Origin: Phlebotomus papatasi
Lineage: Eukaryota; Arthropoda; Insecta; Diptera; Psychodidae
Direction: 5' to 3'
Length of the DNA: 64,000 nt
Assembly: GCF_024763615.1 (NCBI RefSeq)
Contig: NC_077224.1
Location: forward strand, 56,120,712-56,184,711
Part shown: positions 36,201-51,200 of the stretch, in pieces
Layout: every line of letters starts with the position of its first letter
How positions within the stretch are numbered: position 1 is the stretch's first letter
Position numbers and translations under genes: made by a program
Notes under the pieces: model-generated
What the model saw: the letters and a program-made list of their open reading frames with translations, nothing else
Told to the model about the DNA's origin: nothing
Database searches by the model: none

Positions 36201-39200
36201 CTGTTACGACGCACCAGCAGAGTCAGGGATTCCCAGCGCCACCACCAATTTACTCACAGCGCTCTCAGCGGATGCCCCAAATGATTCCGGCTGGGCATCA
36301 ACAGCAGCAGCAGCAGCAACAACAACTCAATGTGACGGCTGTGGCAGCGAGATTTCAGCTAATGCAGCAGCATAGGTTGATGCAACAGCAACAGCAAAAG
36401 GAGCAACGTGAGAGGCTGCTACAGCAACAACAGAAACAACAAATGGTCGTTCCGGTGAATGCCACAGCAGGAGCTGATCAGTTGTGTAAGTATCAACAAA
36501 TATGGTTGATTGCTGATATTGTCTAATTTTCTTTGGAAATTTTTTGGCACTACTAAATTTTTCTAAAATGGTTACATTGAAATCCCGGTGCGAGAAAAAC
36601 TTCATCAACTTATGTTGCTGACATTAAATCTTGATATTTTTGTTTGTTGCATACGACAACATTTTAAGAAATTAAAAAAAAAATCCTGAAACTTTTTGAA
36701 GCACAAAGCATTGGAGTGTGCACTAAATTAGCATGTAAAACTTCAAATAGATCTGAAAGATAAAAATTTATGGATAATTACTTCGAAAGATTGTTGATGT
36801 TGTGGCTTTGGTTGATTGTAGGCCTAAATCCCGGGATGACTAATATTGAGTCACTTCTGAACAACACAGTGGCACCAAATGTATCTCTTCAGCGTAGTAC
36901 GAGTGTTGTGTCAGATGCACAACTCAGTCCTGGTTTTACGCAGCCAATGATGCAGCCACAGCAGCAGAATTCCAATCAACGAACACCGTTTAGTCCACAA
37001 CCAAATCAAGGTATGAATATTTAAAATAGTTGAAAAAAGGATCGAAGATTGATATTCACTGAGATGTTATTGCAGGCTACCAACAGGCGTCTTTTAGTAC
37101 CAACAATGGTCAGCGCCTGTCACCGTTGCAACAGCAACAACTCAGTCAACAGCAGCAGCAACAACAACAGCAACAGCAAATGGGGGGATTTTCGGGAGGT
37201 ACTAGCGCCAATGGAACAGCTCAGTTGTCTCCACGACAACCGCCATTTGGTGGACAGGGTGCCATTCATCAGCAACAAACACCACAAGCCGTTGCCACAT
37301 CCGTTCAGCAGCAGCAGCAACAGCAACAACAATGGACTCAGCAGCAATCCAATGTGAGGTTATCGCTGCAGCAGCAGCAAAATCCAATGCTCAATGCCCA
37401 GCTCACGGTAAGTTCAATTTATTACCACTTTTAGGCTGATACTACTTCTTAATTTATTATTGCAACAACAAAACAAAAAACAAAAATTCTTTAGTTGTCA
37501 TAGCTTTATACTATTTAAAGTTCTCTGATTCTTTATAATTATTACCTTAAAACAATAAACCACGCTACTTTATAGTTCGTGAAAAATATTAATAGTTTCT
37601 TAGTAGCAGTACTGGACCTCGTATATATTTTTATATTTGATTATGATATGATCTATTCTATCTATTTTAGATATTTTAATAGGAAAATTATTCTTTTCTA
37701 CAACTTTTGAAGAGGTTATTTTTACGATCTTACCAAGAAGTGTGGTTTTAATGTAATTGTCCAAATGTTGTGACTGCCAAAAAAACCACTTCACTGTTTT
37801 TTAAAGGTCAGGAAAGGCGACTTGGAAACATATTGAGCGTGATTATATGTCTCTTAGGGCAAATTTATTTATACTTGGTGGGAAAATTCCTTGAAAAATT
37901 TTAAAATGGATAAGAAATTTTTATTTAATGGAGACAAATTAATTGAAAATTTCACTAATACGTTAATTTTGGAATATATACGAGGTTGAACATATTGCAT
38001 ATCTTTACAGAAAATATTTTAAACAGAAAGTTTAACATTGTAAAGTTTTTTTTTATTATCTGTAGATCTTTACCAATTTGTTTTAAACTTCAGACATTTA
38101 AATAGATCCAGGAAGCCTATCTTTGGTAAAAAGTTGAAGCCTTGATCTCTTTTATCTTAGAAGATATCGGATTTTGAAGTTTTCTGCTTGCCACATTTTA
38201 CCCCGGGTTATTTTATACTATTCCCATACCACCTTTGCTCAATATTTAAACGTAAATATTATTACTGTTTTGGGTACACTGTAGAAAAATGTACATAGCA
38301 GGTTAAGAAAGATAGATAAATAGTTATTATAACAAATTATTTTTTTAGTTTACTTTTTTTACATTGAATAATTTTGATGCTCTTACAGCTTTAAACTATA
38401 TTTTTTTTTATTATTTTAACGATTTTAACTATATTTTTTATGAAACTTTTGCCTTATGACTTTTTTTGAGAAACCGATAATGGAGAGTTTTCCATGGTCC
38501 CAGCTCAAATCTCGAAAGCCAAAATTCCTAAAGCCAAAATCCCGAAAAGCCAAAATCCGAAAACGAAAATCTAGAAAAACTAAAATTTGGAATTGCCGTA
38601 TATGTGATACAATACTGAAGCGATGCATTGACTTACATGATAGGATTCGCGACTATGTCATCTTGAAAATCAAACGAGCGGATCCAATGGCGCTCGTTGT
38701 AAAAGAGGTACCGATCATCCTGTTGTTCCGGTCTCGTCCCAGACCCAACCTTAGGGCTAACTTATGAAACTTTCACTCACACCCACGAGCTCTTTAGATG
38801 CCGAGTTAAGTCGCTCACCGGGCAGATTCTAATCCTTCTGTAACGACTCCTTTTTAACATAAAGTATTCGTTGCATTTGCATGTACTCAAAAATCTGTGG
38901 GGAGTCAATTTCTCTTGGCCACTGAAGAGCTCGCGGGTGCAGGTGAGAATTTCAAAAATTGGCCCTCTGATTGTACAAAATCGGGAAGGGTTCCAAGTGG
39001 TCGACACTACATGACAAGAATAAGAGTGACATCTGACGAAGTACTGCCCATTGTTGCGGGTTTACATGGAACCATGCCGCCGGCAACCATGCAAGCTCTG
39101 CGGTATTTTAAGATTGCCTCCCAACGCGTAATGCATGCGCTTTCACTGGTTACTTTTCGTAGCTCTATCGTGACATGCTACGAATTCACGGAATGGACTA

Positions 39201-42200
39201 CGATGGGCGATCAAGATGAAAGTATCATAAAGTTAAAATGTTAAAAGTGTCATAGCTACTACCATGATTACACCCACGCTTGCTGGAGGTAAAAAAATTC
39301 TGTGTTTTGGGAAATTATTCCACACATTATACTCCTTATAATTTCGAACCTTTCAGGATTTTGGTCATTCGAGATTTTGACTTTCAGAATTTCGGCTTTC
39401 GGAATTTTAGCCGATTCGGAACTTTGTTTTTTCGAACTTTTGTCATTTCGAAATTTGGCGGGCACCGGTTTTTATCAGTCCTATAAATTTCTCTCAAGTT
39501 GGCATATAAATTGAATTAACTATAAGAAATTCACAGTTCTCATAAGTTCCTTGTAAGTTTATGATTAGCTATTTATCATCAAAAGATCATACTCAATAAT
39601 AATTTTAGACAATAAATAATAAACAATAATATTTACAGTTAGAGTTTCTCGAAAAGAAGAAAAGATTCGAAGATTTTCGGAAGTCAAAGAAATGACATTT
39701 TTATTTTTCTGTTTCGTCCACGTAATGGCTAAAGTTACGTGTTCGAATTTCAAAATATCTGGAATGTCGGAAAATTTCAGTTTTAACTTTGTTGTGCAGA
39801 AAATCAAAGTAGTGTGTCTCGTAGACTTCTATCCCATATTAAATCCCTTCGTAATCTTTGAGTAATTTCTTAGACAGCTTTATACTATGGGGTATTTGAT
39901 AAATAATCATAACTTTTAGTTTGAAAATTTTAAATTCTGTTTGAATATTTCGAACATCAACGACAATCCGTGTAAATATAAAGCTCATTTATCTTCTATC
40001 CGGGACACTTTTGCACAATCAAACTCTGACTGTGAGCATATCGATCATAGAAATTATAGAGATAATAGACGTTGGCTAAATGCAGGTTTTAAAAAAACAA
40101 AGAATATTAAAATTTTTTCAGTGACAATTCTCATTTTAATGCAGAATTCGGGCCTTTGTCTTAATAGCCGAGACTAGTTATAAATTTTGATCAGAAAGAT
40201 TTATAAAAGCATTCTTCTCTAAATCAATATTCTTTCGAGAAATTTACGTTAAAATTTAGCTTTTCATATAAAAATTATTATCTTAATTTTACCGTGCAGA
40301 ATGTGGTCGGCTACAACTCGCGACAATTCCAGGCGCAACGTCAGCGATCTCTCAATTCCCCTGGTACTCCAGTGAGTCGCCAGAACTCCTTTCCTGGTCC
40401 CGAAGGCTTTCCCGGACCACCCAGTCCGACACAGACTCCCTACGGAGCATCTCCAGGCACAAATGTTGTGCCTGGACAGGCGGGTGTATTCAATCAGCAA
40501 CAACTGAGGATGCAACGACAAGCCAGTGTGCCTCAGGCCACACAGCATTTACCAGGTGAGTGCTCTCAAATTCTGTCCCTGTCCTGAAGAGAGAGGTTCT
40601 TGGTGTTTTTTTAAGAGTTACAGGAGCTGTTCAGGAAAAAAAGGCTTACCGGATGATGAATGATGGAGGAAGAGAATGTGTGATTGTGGGTGATTGTACG
40701 AATGGGGAGGGGGAATGACTGGGATGACTTCAAAGTAAAAAAAAAAAAGAAAAACTAAAATATTTTGATCACTCAATGTCCCCATCTCCTTCAGGATCCC
40801 CGAGGTCTTTTGGCGCTCCCGATGCCACGGGATATGGAATGATTTACAACAATATGCAACATGCACAAGGCTCAGGGGGCGATTTTTATGGCCGCCCACA
40901 GTCCGGTAAGGCGCAAAAAAGACAAGAGAAAAAAAAGAGAGAAATAAAATTGGGTGGCATTCTCATTATTCTTTATTGTGTATACATCTCTTCAAAATTA
41001 TTACATTTTTTTGTATGTTGCATTTGGAAAAAGAGATGCAAGAGAGTGCAATTTAAAAAGATTAGAACTAAAAAAAAAGAAAAGAATTGAGAAAGATTGC
41101 AAATGATTCAGAATCACTTTTGAAAGAAACATCACGCAAAAGCATCATTTGGTGATCGGGATTTTATTGTTATTTTATTTACTTCACATATATATGTTTC
41201 ATACATTCTTCTCATTGTTGTTTTTTTTATATATATTAATTGTTTTTAATTTGTCAGCAAGAAAGAGCCTAATTGCACCCACTTTGTGTAACGCGCCTTT
41301 TGCAAGAAGACTATTTATTTTTTTTATTTTTTAGTGTCTTTTTTTACACATACACATTTACACAAAAACACCATGCATATAATTTTTTTCTTGGTTGATG
41401 AGGGTCTTTTGTTTTGGTAAAAATTGGGATTTTCCCGCCAAAAAAAAAATGGATGGGATTTGTGTACAGAAAACAATACTGAGCACTCTTGTTCTGATAA
41501 TTTAATTTAATGGCAAAAGAAGTTTTTAAAACATCTTCAGGCAATATTTTTGGCAAGTGAATAGCAGCATAAGGAAAAAATTAAAAGTATTCTCTCGAAA
41601 GAGCCAATGATACAAAATTTGAGCGAAAAATAAGATAAAAAAAATATCATCACCTCTCGGAGTATCCTTGAATTGAATTGTCAGACTCTTCTACATTTTA
41701 TATCTTTTCTTCTTTATATTGTTATTTTTTTCTGAGGAAAGGAATATTACAATAGAGCAAAGAAAAACAATCTGTGATTAATGCCATATTTTATCTGTGC
41801 GTGAATGTTGGCTGTTGCATCATTTCGCAAGAGAGTGAAAATGTGAGTGAGAGACTAAAATTGAGTGTGTTAAAAAAAAAAGATTCACAGAATAATTCAT
41901 CATCATCATCATCGCACGCGTGGATTCACACTTTTTATTTACTATTCACAACACAGAGTTGAAAAATCTATCAGATGATCAATTTAGAACCTGGATTTTT
42001 GACGTTTATGTTCTGTATTGGGAAGTATAATATCCATAATACACCGAACGCGCAATTAATTTTATTTTCTAAACAAATTTTCGGAAAAACGTGTGAGAGT
42101 GAGTGAGATGACTAGAACAGGAGGGTAATTCTGTAACGCTCTGACAATGTCATATGACAAATTGGGTTTGAATCTCAGGAGAGTTTTTTTCGATAATGAG

Positions 42201-45200
42201 ATTCTGTAGCCGTGACATTGCCATTTCAGCTCACGTGACATTGTCAGAAGTCAAATATTTAAGATTCCTGTCAATTCAGTGTATCTGCATAACATCACTA
42301 AGGGATTTCATTAAAATAATCAGTGAATTGCATTTTCGAACTCATATGATATGACAAAAAAAAAATCGTTTGACATTGTCATTTTTCGAACTCACGCGTG
42401 ACAATTCCACGAAAATGACAGAATCCCCCTACAGATGTTATTATTATGTTCTGCGCACACTGAAAAAAATATTTCGTAAAATTGTTCGTGAATGTTTATG
42501 AATTTCTATTGGGAACTTAGGAAATACTCGTAAATCGTATAACCCACAAACAAGTTCGTAAATGTTTGTACTTCTTTCAGAATCATTGTTCATAAAATGA
42601 TTCTTTTGCAGGCATTTTTTGTACTTTTATAATCTAACTAAAAATTCTAAGCGAAGCAACCAAAATTCTCCAAGCTAAAGCTTCTAGAAGCTAGAGCTAA
42701 AAATCCTATGTAAACACTAAAAGGGTAAAAGTTCATCGGATTACACATGAACCACACCTCTGGAGAATGATCATGACCTTCTTGATACGTCTTCGCAACC
42801 TTTAGGCTTTTGGGACGTCAGTAATCATTTGTTTGTAGATTTTTGTTTGTCTGGCAAAAATTTACGAACAAATGACAAGATTTTACAAACTTTTTTGTAT
42901 GTTTATGAACATTTACGGACAAATGTATGTAAAAGTACAAAAAAAATGCTCGTCAAATCGTCATGTTATGAACAATATTTTTGTAAAACGTACACTCTTT
43001 TACGAACTTGTTTTTGTGTTATACGATTTACAAGCATTTCGTAAGTCTCCAATAGAAATTCACAAATATTTACGAACAATTTTACGAAATATTTTTTTTC
43101 TGTGCACAATAACTTTTGTTTATAAACATGTTTTCAAAATTTTCTAAGTAAGTGAGCGAGACAACTAGATCTAGATTTCATTCAGTCTCACTGAAATGTC
43201 AAAAACATATTTACAAGACAATCGTCATTCTGTGTATTATGCCTAATTAACAATAACTTTTGTTATGTTAACATGTTTTTGACGATTCAGTGGGAGTGAA
43301 AGAGATGTAAATTTAGTCATCTCGGTCACTCTTATAGGTAGTTTAGTCAACATGTTTACAAAACAAAAGCTATTGTGCGGTGGACATTAGCCGATCGATT
43401 TCACTCCTTTCAATGAAATGTCAAACATATGTTTACAAAATAAGAAATTCTGTGTTGCACATTATGCCCAAAGTACAATAACTTTTGTTTGTAAACATGT
43501 TTTCAAAATTTCCCATGAGAATGAGCGAGATGACTAGATCTAGATCTCACTCACTCTCATTGAAATGTCAAAAACATCTTTACAAAACAAAAGTTATTGT
43601 GCGTTGGGCATTATGCTCAATGTACAATAACTTTTGTTTTGTTAACACATTTTTGACATTTCAGCGAAATTTAAAGATATTTAGAGCAGAGATGTGCAAG
43701 AACCGCTTGAAACCGAACAAATGGCAAATGAAACTTGTACGTCAATTGTAAAACGCTACCTGAACAAACTTATTTTGACGTTTATTCGGTTTTAAACGGT
43801 TCTTGCACACTTCTGATTTAGATCTATTCGTTAAGCTCACTATCATATGCAGTTTCGAAAACATGTTCACAAAACAAAATTTATCGCTTATTAACCGAAT
43901 GATAAAACGTGAATTTTAGTAGTTCTAGGATTCTCTACTCTAGATTTCTTCTACTCTAACAAAAAGTTTTGCTAAGCCAACAAATAGATCTTGTCAAAAT
44001 TTTGTTAAAGGTATGTTGTTTACTAATTAGGCAAAACTTTTTCTTACATTTTATATAAAAAAAAACATCCTTTTGAGAAACTTTTAACAAAATCCAAATG
44101 GCCACTGGTTTGACAAAATTTTTACATATTTTGTGTGAAAGAACGTCTTTTTGACAAACTTTTTTTTTGTTAATAAAAAAAATCAGAGTGGCGATCAATC
44201 TAACTTGTTATAAATATTTGTATAGTGTAACTATCTAAGTAAAGAAATTGATATCAAGAATTCAAATCACGATAGGGAATGAAGTAAAATATTATCAAAA
44301 TCGAAACGATGTCAAACTTCCCATGCGTCACTTCCAACAGAAGCTGTGCATGACTTTTCGCGTTATTGACGAACTGAAGCAATTAAAAACCCTCTTCCAG
44401 TATCGATTTACATGTGAATTGCGCAGAATTAATTTTGTATAATCGCCAAGATTAATTGAATTTGAATATATGATAGACGAATGTGGACTCATATTGCTTG
44501 CGAGCTTATTACAGAATTATGATAAAATAGATAAATTTGAGAAAAACGGTGAAGCATTTAACTGAGACGGGAAGGATTTGAATTACGACTCAAGCCTAGA
44601 GACGGCTCAACGTAATTATAATTAAAATAATGAGTAAATTCCCATCAGTTTCCCACTAATTAAGCCAACTCTCGGCTTAAACCGAGAGACGGATTAGTCA
44701 GAGACTGATGGAAATGTAATCTGATCATTATTTTGATTCTAAATACGTTAAGCTGTCTCTCGGCTTAAGTCGTAAGTGTGCCTAGGGTATTAGTCTGATT
44801 GAACCGTTATTCGCGATTATCTAATCAAACCATCTAATTTGCAAATCATTCAAATAATTGTGAAATATCCAATGAGAAGTTTTCATTCGTCAACTGTCTT
44901 AAGTTTTATGTGAAGCCTTCTTTTATGATTGGTCAAGATTTTTTAAAGCCATTCTCTCAATTGATCATCTGAGCAACTCTGTGTCACGTGTATTATTTGT
45001 TTTATTCTTGTCATAATGGCATTGGTGTGTGGTGTTCGTTGGATGAAGCAAAACAAAAAAAAGAGCGCCACGCTTCGATGGTCAGTGGTTGATGTGCCAA
45101 ATTGACGCCATTCTGGGCATTCTCTTGTGCTTTCAGGGGCTAACAACAACGGCGCTCGTGAGTTTCTACGGGCTCACGTACAGAATCGTCAGACGGGCCA

Positions 45201-48200
45201 AGTAAGAACACCCCAAAGTCCGCACAGTGGCATGGGTCAGAGTCCTCTGGTAGGAAATCCGGCCAGTAGTGGAATTCCGGGTGGAGGGGGTGGTACTGGG
45301 CAGCAGCAACAATCACCGCAGCAACAGATGGGAGCAGCACCTCTTCTCAATACACCGCCCGATCAGACATTGGGTTTTAACTTTGATATGTCGCAATCAG
45401 GTGAGCTAAATTAGATTTACTTTAAGATACTAACCCTAAATACCTGATCCAGAAATCATTAATGTTTGTTTTTGATAAATTGGGCAACATTATTTCCTTT
45501 TCCTTATTGAAAAATTGTCTTTGAGTTCCTTGACCAAAAAAGGGCAAAAATGAGGAGCTTGAAAATCAGCTTTTGTTGTTTTATTGTGTTTTTTTTTTTT
45601 TTTTAGTCCATTTTTAATTACCCATCCTATTCGTAAAAGAAGCACAGAAAATGTGGAATAAAACGGGAAAATAATTATTAGAAATTTCAATTAATTTAAA
45701 TAATAACCCTTACGAACTATCCCGATCAGAGTTACAAGGATAAAAGTTCACAAATTGACCGGAATGAACTTTAAACTTTTAATTGATTTGTTCATCTTGG
45801 CGGAAAGCTTCAGATGAAAGTCCAAAAATTCACCATTTTAATCTTCAAATTTAATGTTGGATTCTCCAAGAGAGTCTCTGTTTGATGTTCGAAAATTTCA
45901 AACCTAATTTCGAATTTCCATGGTGAAAATACGTGCAAGGTTATGGATATTTATGAAATCACAGTAATAATCTGTTAAATGAGTTACTCAGAGATTATGA
46001 AAGTATTTAATTTTTGAACAGAATTATTACGAAGAGGTTCATTCCTTTTGAGTGTTTGTGTCAACAAAGAATATGTCGACACTTGACCGTTCGAAATTCG
46101 AACAGAAAAAATGAGTTGGTTGACTTTCGAAACCGATCTTCGAATTTAATTTCTCTTGAATTCTCGGGTTGATCAAATTGATAAAATGGGAAATCAGTGG
46201 CGCAAAAGGCAAGAGTGTTTGTTCTTTGGCAGATCGATTCCCCGGCTCGACTTACTGTTGTAAGTTCGAGTCCCGCCCGGTGAAAAGATCTGAATGTCTA
46301 ATTTAGGCAATTTTCATTATGTTAATAACGTGATATAATGCACCGCCTATGCCCATTAAAGGAAAAAGCCGTTTTCGCATTCGAATCTGGCAACCCTAAA
46401 GAAAGTGGCTGATGTTGCATTTATTTTTCAATGTTTTTAGGAATTTTAATCATTCTTGTGGAATTTTTCTTGCCTAACTATGTTGAAAAAGCACTAATAA
46501 ATATAAAAAATCCTATAATTGTGATAAATTTGTGAAATTCGCAGGTTTTTTTGAAAACAAAAGATAGTGGATGAACGAACACTGATGGAAAATTGGAAAA
46601 TTTTTATGTTTCTTCTAAGTTTTTTATTCTTTTCTTCCTCTACAAATAAAAGGAAACTAGTCTAGAATCCTTACAATATAGAGGATGTAAAATTTTTTTA
46701 ATTCTAGAACGATAATTCGATTCTAGAACTTGTATTATATCTAAACACACTTTATAAAACAATAAAAATGATTAAACTTCTACAGTTGTCAAAAACAAGT
46801 TAAAAAATACCATGAGTTTTCTAAATATGAAAAGAAAAAGTCAAAATATGTGAAATAGTAAAGATTTTCTCTACTTGGCTAAGTGCTCGATTTTCGTTTG
46901 AAGCTCCATTTCGAGGTTAAAAAACAATCTGAGAGAAAAGTTGCACATAGATGAAAATGTAGCCAATAAAATTCTCTATCAAACTCATAAAACATATTGT
47001 TAGGGACAGTCCTAGTTTTCAAGATATTTTTGATTAAAGTTTCTAAAAAGTTCGATTTTTCCATGTTTTCTGACATATATGAGACTACAGCGCCCCTGGT
47101 GTCAGTTTCACGAACTCCATTTGTCCAAAGGATTATCGGGCATGTAAAGGAGAACAATTGTTCTCATATTAAGAAATAAATCGGTTCAGCAGAATCGGAG
47201 ATATATAGGTACCCAAGTATCAAAAAACGGCACAAACGATTTTGCCTAGATTCAAGGCGCAAAATCCAAATGAAATCAAAATGATAAGTATTTTCGTAAA
47301 TCATTTGACCCTAGCAATAGAAAAAATAGCATGAGAACCCAGGGACAAAAAAAAGTTTAAAATTGTTGCACAGTGTAATAAGGGCTTCAGACGTAAAGTT
47401 CAGCCACATGCCTCAACTTCTCTCACCTGTAGGACGAATAATCCGTTCAATTTTGAAAAACTATTAAAATTACTTGGTATTTAGAATTTTGATATCTTCA
47501 GGAATTGAGCTAAACTTCCAATCTGAAACCCGTGTAATGTCCTGGACACACTAACGACTAAAGTCCAGAGACGACTAAGCTCGTTCATAGCCAAGTCAGT
47601 TCCTGACACACTACAAACGAGACTTAACATTTTCTAGCACTCACAAAACATAACTTTCGTGGGTTTTATGCAGATATTTCTACTGAAATGCACTAGTACT
47701 CTTTTGAAAATGAAACTACTTTTAAATTTACTTCACAATTCACGTATAACAACAAGAATTATTCACTAGAATCGCCTAAATTGGCTTAAGTCGCGAGTTA
47801 ACTTCACCTCAGAAATAATTGTAATTATCAATAATTATTGCACGTGTACTAAGACATGATATTACAAATAGTTTCATTTTAAGAGGAGTATTAGTGCATT
47901 TCAGTAGAAATATCTGCATAAAAACCCACGAAAGTTATGCTTTGTGGATACCAGTTAATGTTAAGCCTACTTTGTAGTGTGTCAGGAACTGACTTGGCTA
48001 TAAACGAGCTTAGTCGTCTCTGAACTTTAGTCGTAAGTGTGTCTAGGGCATAACCCTCTGTTCCGTTTATAAACGTTCAAATTAAAAAAAAATCAAAAAC
48101 ACCAATAAGTCTTAAGTTAAATAACATACAACCGATGAAGGAATTTTCCATCTTTTCAATCCAGAGATTGGTATCAACGCTAAGACGGCGATGGTCACAT

Positions 48201-51200
48201 GGAAAGAGGGTAAAAAGACAAAATGAAATGAAGATAAACTGAACTGAACTGAAATTCTACTTTAACGTTTTTTTTTGCATTAAAGAAAAAATCGTTCCGT
48301 TGAATTTAATAAAACTTAGAGCATCGCCTTAAACATATTTTCACATAAAATATTTTATACGTCATAATGATATACCTCTTAAATACCAATCCAGCTTTAT
48401 CAGCAGAATTTTCACTTGAATCATTTTAACAGCATCACATAAAAAAATGTTATAAAAGGATATAGACGTGGATTTCGTCATGCAAATTATCAACTTTTTA
48501 TTGAGAAGAAAAAAATCTTACAGTATGGGACAATATGTAAAGTTTCCTTGGAATTTTCCTAGCACAAAAGGCTCGTCAAAATCCCTCTCTAGAGGCTCCC
48601 TCAATTCTTGCTGATTTGGTCTATTGAAGCGAAAGGACGAAGGATGGAGAGTTTAGTGACGTTGTCTTTGAGAAATTTATCAAGTGGATGATGTACTCTC
48701 TTGAGAATTTTCTGTGCTTCTTTGTGGAAGTGTATTCCTTTTCCCTATTAAATCCACTTCTAGTTGGTTGTGTGTTGTGTATCTTTTTTTTCTGTTTATC
48801 TTTTATTAACTTGTCCATTTGAAATAACTAAGAGGAATGTGTGCGGGGATGTGATTGAATGTTTAATGTTTTGAGTGCAGGTGCAGCTCATGTTGAGGAT
48901 AAATTGTCATCAAATTGGTCAACGGATGATCAAGTGTCGTCTGGTTTGAGGGTAAGGATTTGTTTAGTGGGAGGATTCTTTTGCTATATTACAATTTTCA
49001 CTTTGTTTTTCATTGTTGTCACATTTGATTTAGTTTTTAAAGAAACTTTTCTAATTTTCTGTGAATATTTCATTTCTCAAAGATGTGGCTTTCAGTGTGG
49101 CTTTCTTTAAATCTTTTTTATACAATGTGCTTTCATTGAAATACAAAAAAATGCTACAAATATTGAAAGTGTAAATGTGAGATAGATAAAGTATGATAGA
49201 AATGAAAGAGAAATAGCTGAATGAATGATGAAAATTCCTTCTTTTTCCCGTCCTCTCACTCCAAGCCGCAAATTCTTGGAAAAAAATCACTAAAATTCTC
49301 TTCTTTGATGTATTTCATCTTTATAAAAAAAAAAACTTTTGCATGACTCTTGTGTACCTTTCATCTATTCCTTCAGTTTTAACTTTCTTGTTCTCTGTTG
49401 TTTTTTTCCTTTTAAACATACTTTAAATTAGAAGCCTATAAACAATTTTTTAGAATTAACACCGACATAGCGAAAATCTCCATGAAAGTCAAGAAAATTT
49501 CTTATATGGTATTAGCAATTGTACAATTTTTGAAGTATGTAAATATAAATTTCCTATAGATAATCGCATTGATTTATGCAGGGAACACATAATGCAATTT
49601 CTTGCATATAGATTAACTATGCATTAGATATTCTGGAAGCTAACTGCAGAGTTTACAGGAAAAACGTTTTTTTTTTTAAATAATTTTCCAAGAAATTTTA
49701 AATAAAAAGTTTATGTAAATTTCGGTACAACTTTGAAGTCAATTATTTACTTGTGTTTTTTTTTATTCACGGGGCATTGGGTATTCTAAGTAATGTCCAA
49801 CGCACAATAACTTTTATTTAGTAAACATGTTTTTGACATTTCAATGAGAATGAGTGAAATCTAAATTTAATCATCTCGCTCATTCTCATGGGAAATTTGG
49901 AAAACATGTTTATAAACAAAAGTTATTGTGCACTGAGCATAAGCTCCGCCGAGCTATTACTTATAAAAATAAAAGATTAACCGGTTCTTTTAAAATTAAT
50001 CGTAATCCATAAGGATGTTTTTCATCAAAACCTCTTCAAAAGCTCTTCAAAACCTGAACGTAATTAAACTTTCCATTTTTTAAAACATACATATATTGTT
50101 ACAAGTATACTTGTAGCATTTTAAAATACTTTAATTAAGCTCTAAAAAAATTACTTCATCGCTTGTCATCGTCCTTAAGGCAGAGAAGCAAATTGAACGA
50201 AATCAGAGTTATATCTTCAAACAAATGGTCTGCGAGATATGTATGTATATCACAAACAATCATGAGACAAAAATTAGAAAATGACCTTTATATGAAGCCT
50301 TAAAAATCCCAAAAACGACAAGATTTTATCGATCTTCAAAAAAAATTAATCTCGATAGAGCGAAGGGTTAACTTGGTTTTCACATTTAAGGTCAGTTGCA
50401 AAATATCTTCTTTATTTATGAGAAAAATTTTTGAATCTACCAATTGATCAGTAAACTGTATGATTGTGTCTACCTAAAGGAAAAATCTTACGATAATTTA
50501 GACCATTGAGACATTCGGATAGCGACCGGAAGTCAAAGACCACCATATTTGAAGGCCTAGACTTCCGTGATGGTAAATTATCGATTTCCAATGGGGCTTT
50601 GGGTTGCAGTGTCAATGTGTCCCGGAATTGTCCCGGAAGGACCCCTGAAGCCATGGGCATACAAAAATTTCCGTAAACGATTCTGGAAGTTCGAAAAAGA
50701 CTCGGGATCGTCGCAGAAATCACGCGCCAAACAAAATTTGGCCAAAAAAACAACGTTTAGTTTTTCAATTTTGGAGCACATTGACCTCAACGGATCCCGA
50801 ATGCAAAACTGTTTGACTTCTCCAAACGAGGCATTTTGTTGGTCAAGGATAAGACTAAAAAATAGCAAAGTGTCGATGAGCTAAAGACAGCCCTTCGCCG
50901 TAAATGGCAGGACATTTGGAAGACTACCATTCGTGTAAACTCAAAATAAGATAGTATTGAACACAACCGGTAATAGGATAAATTAAGCTAATTCAAATCT
51001 GCTGTAATCTCCCTTTAATAGTAGTATCTTTAAATGTAACAATTGCACCATAGTGGACCGACTACCGGACTACCCCTTTTGGGAAATAAAGAAACCCATC
51101 CGTTGCTCCATTGAATAAAAATATCGCAGTTGTCCTTACTGATATTTTATTGCCTAATTAAGTTCTAATTTGGACAGAATAGCACAGAATTTAGTGTTTC

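Larger units (their letters stand above)
40906..45136 (+). other. tai intron, 4231 bp, with MITE cluster
   Basis: It holds a long-terminal-repeat MITE (42455-43106), five adjacent family A elements or parts (43101-43890), a nested small MITE (43690-43815), a palindromic element (43957-44171) and a family B MITE (44578-44791). 40906-42454 is AT-rich without a recognised feature. Confidence 0.8.
45401..48880 (+). other. tai intron, 3480 bp
   Basis: It contains a family 2 SINE (46190-46362), a family C MITE (47385-47536), a foldback element (47539-48050) and a short shared repeat near 48179. 45401-46189 and 46363-47384 show nothing recognisable. Confidence 0.8.

Noticed and set aside
50567..50884. 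Intact transposase gene
   Set aside because: Only a possible C-terminal motif is visible and no DDE motif can be placed, so it is listed only as a possible remnant.
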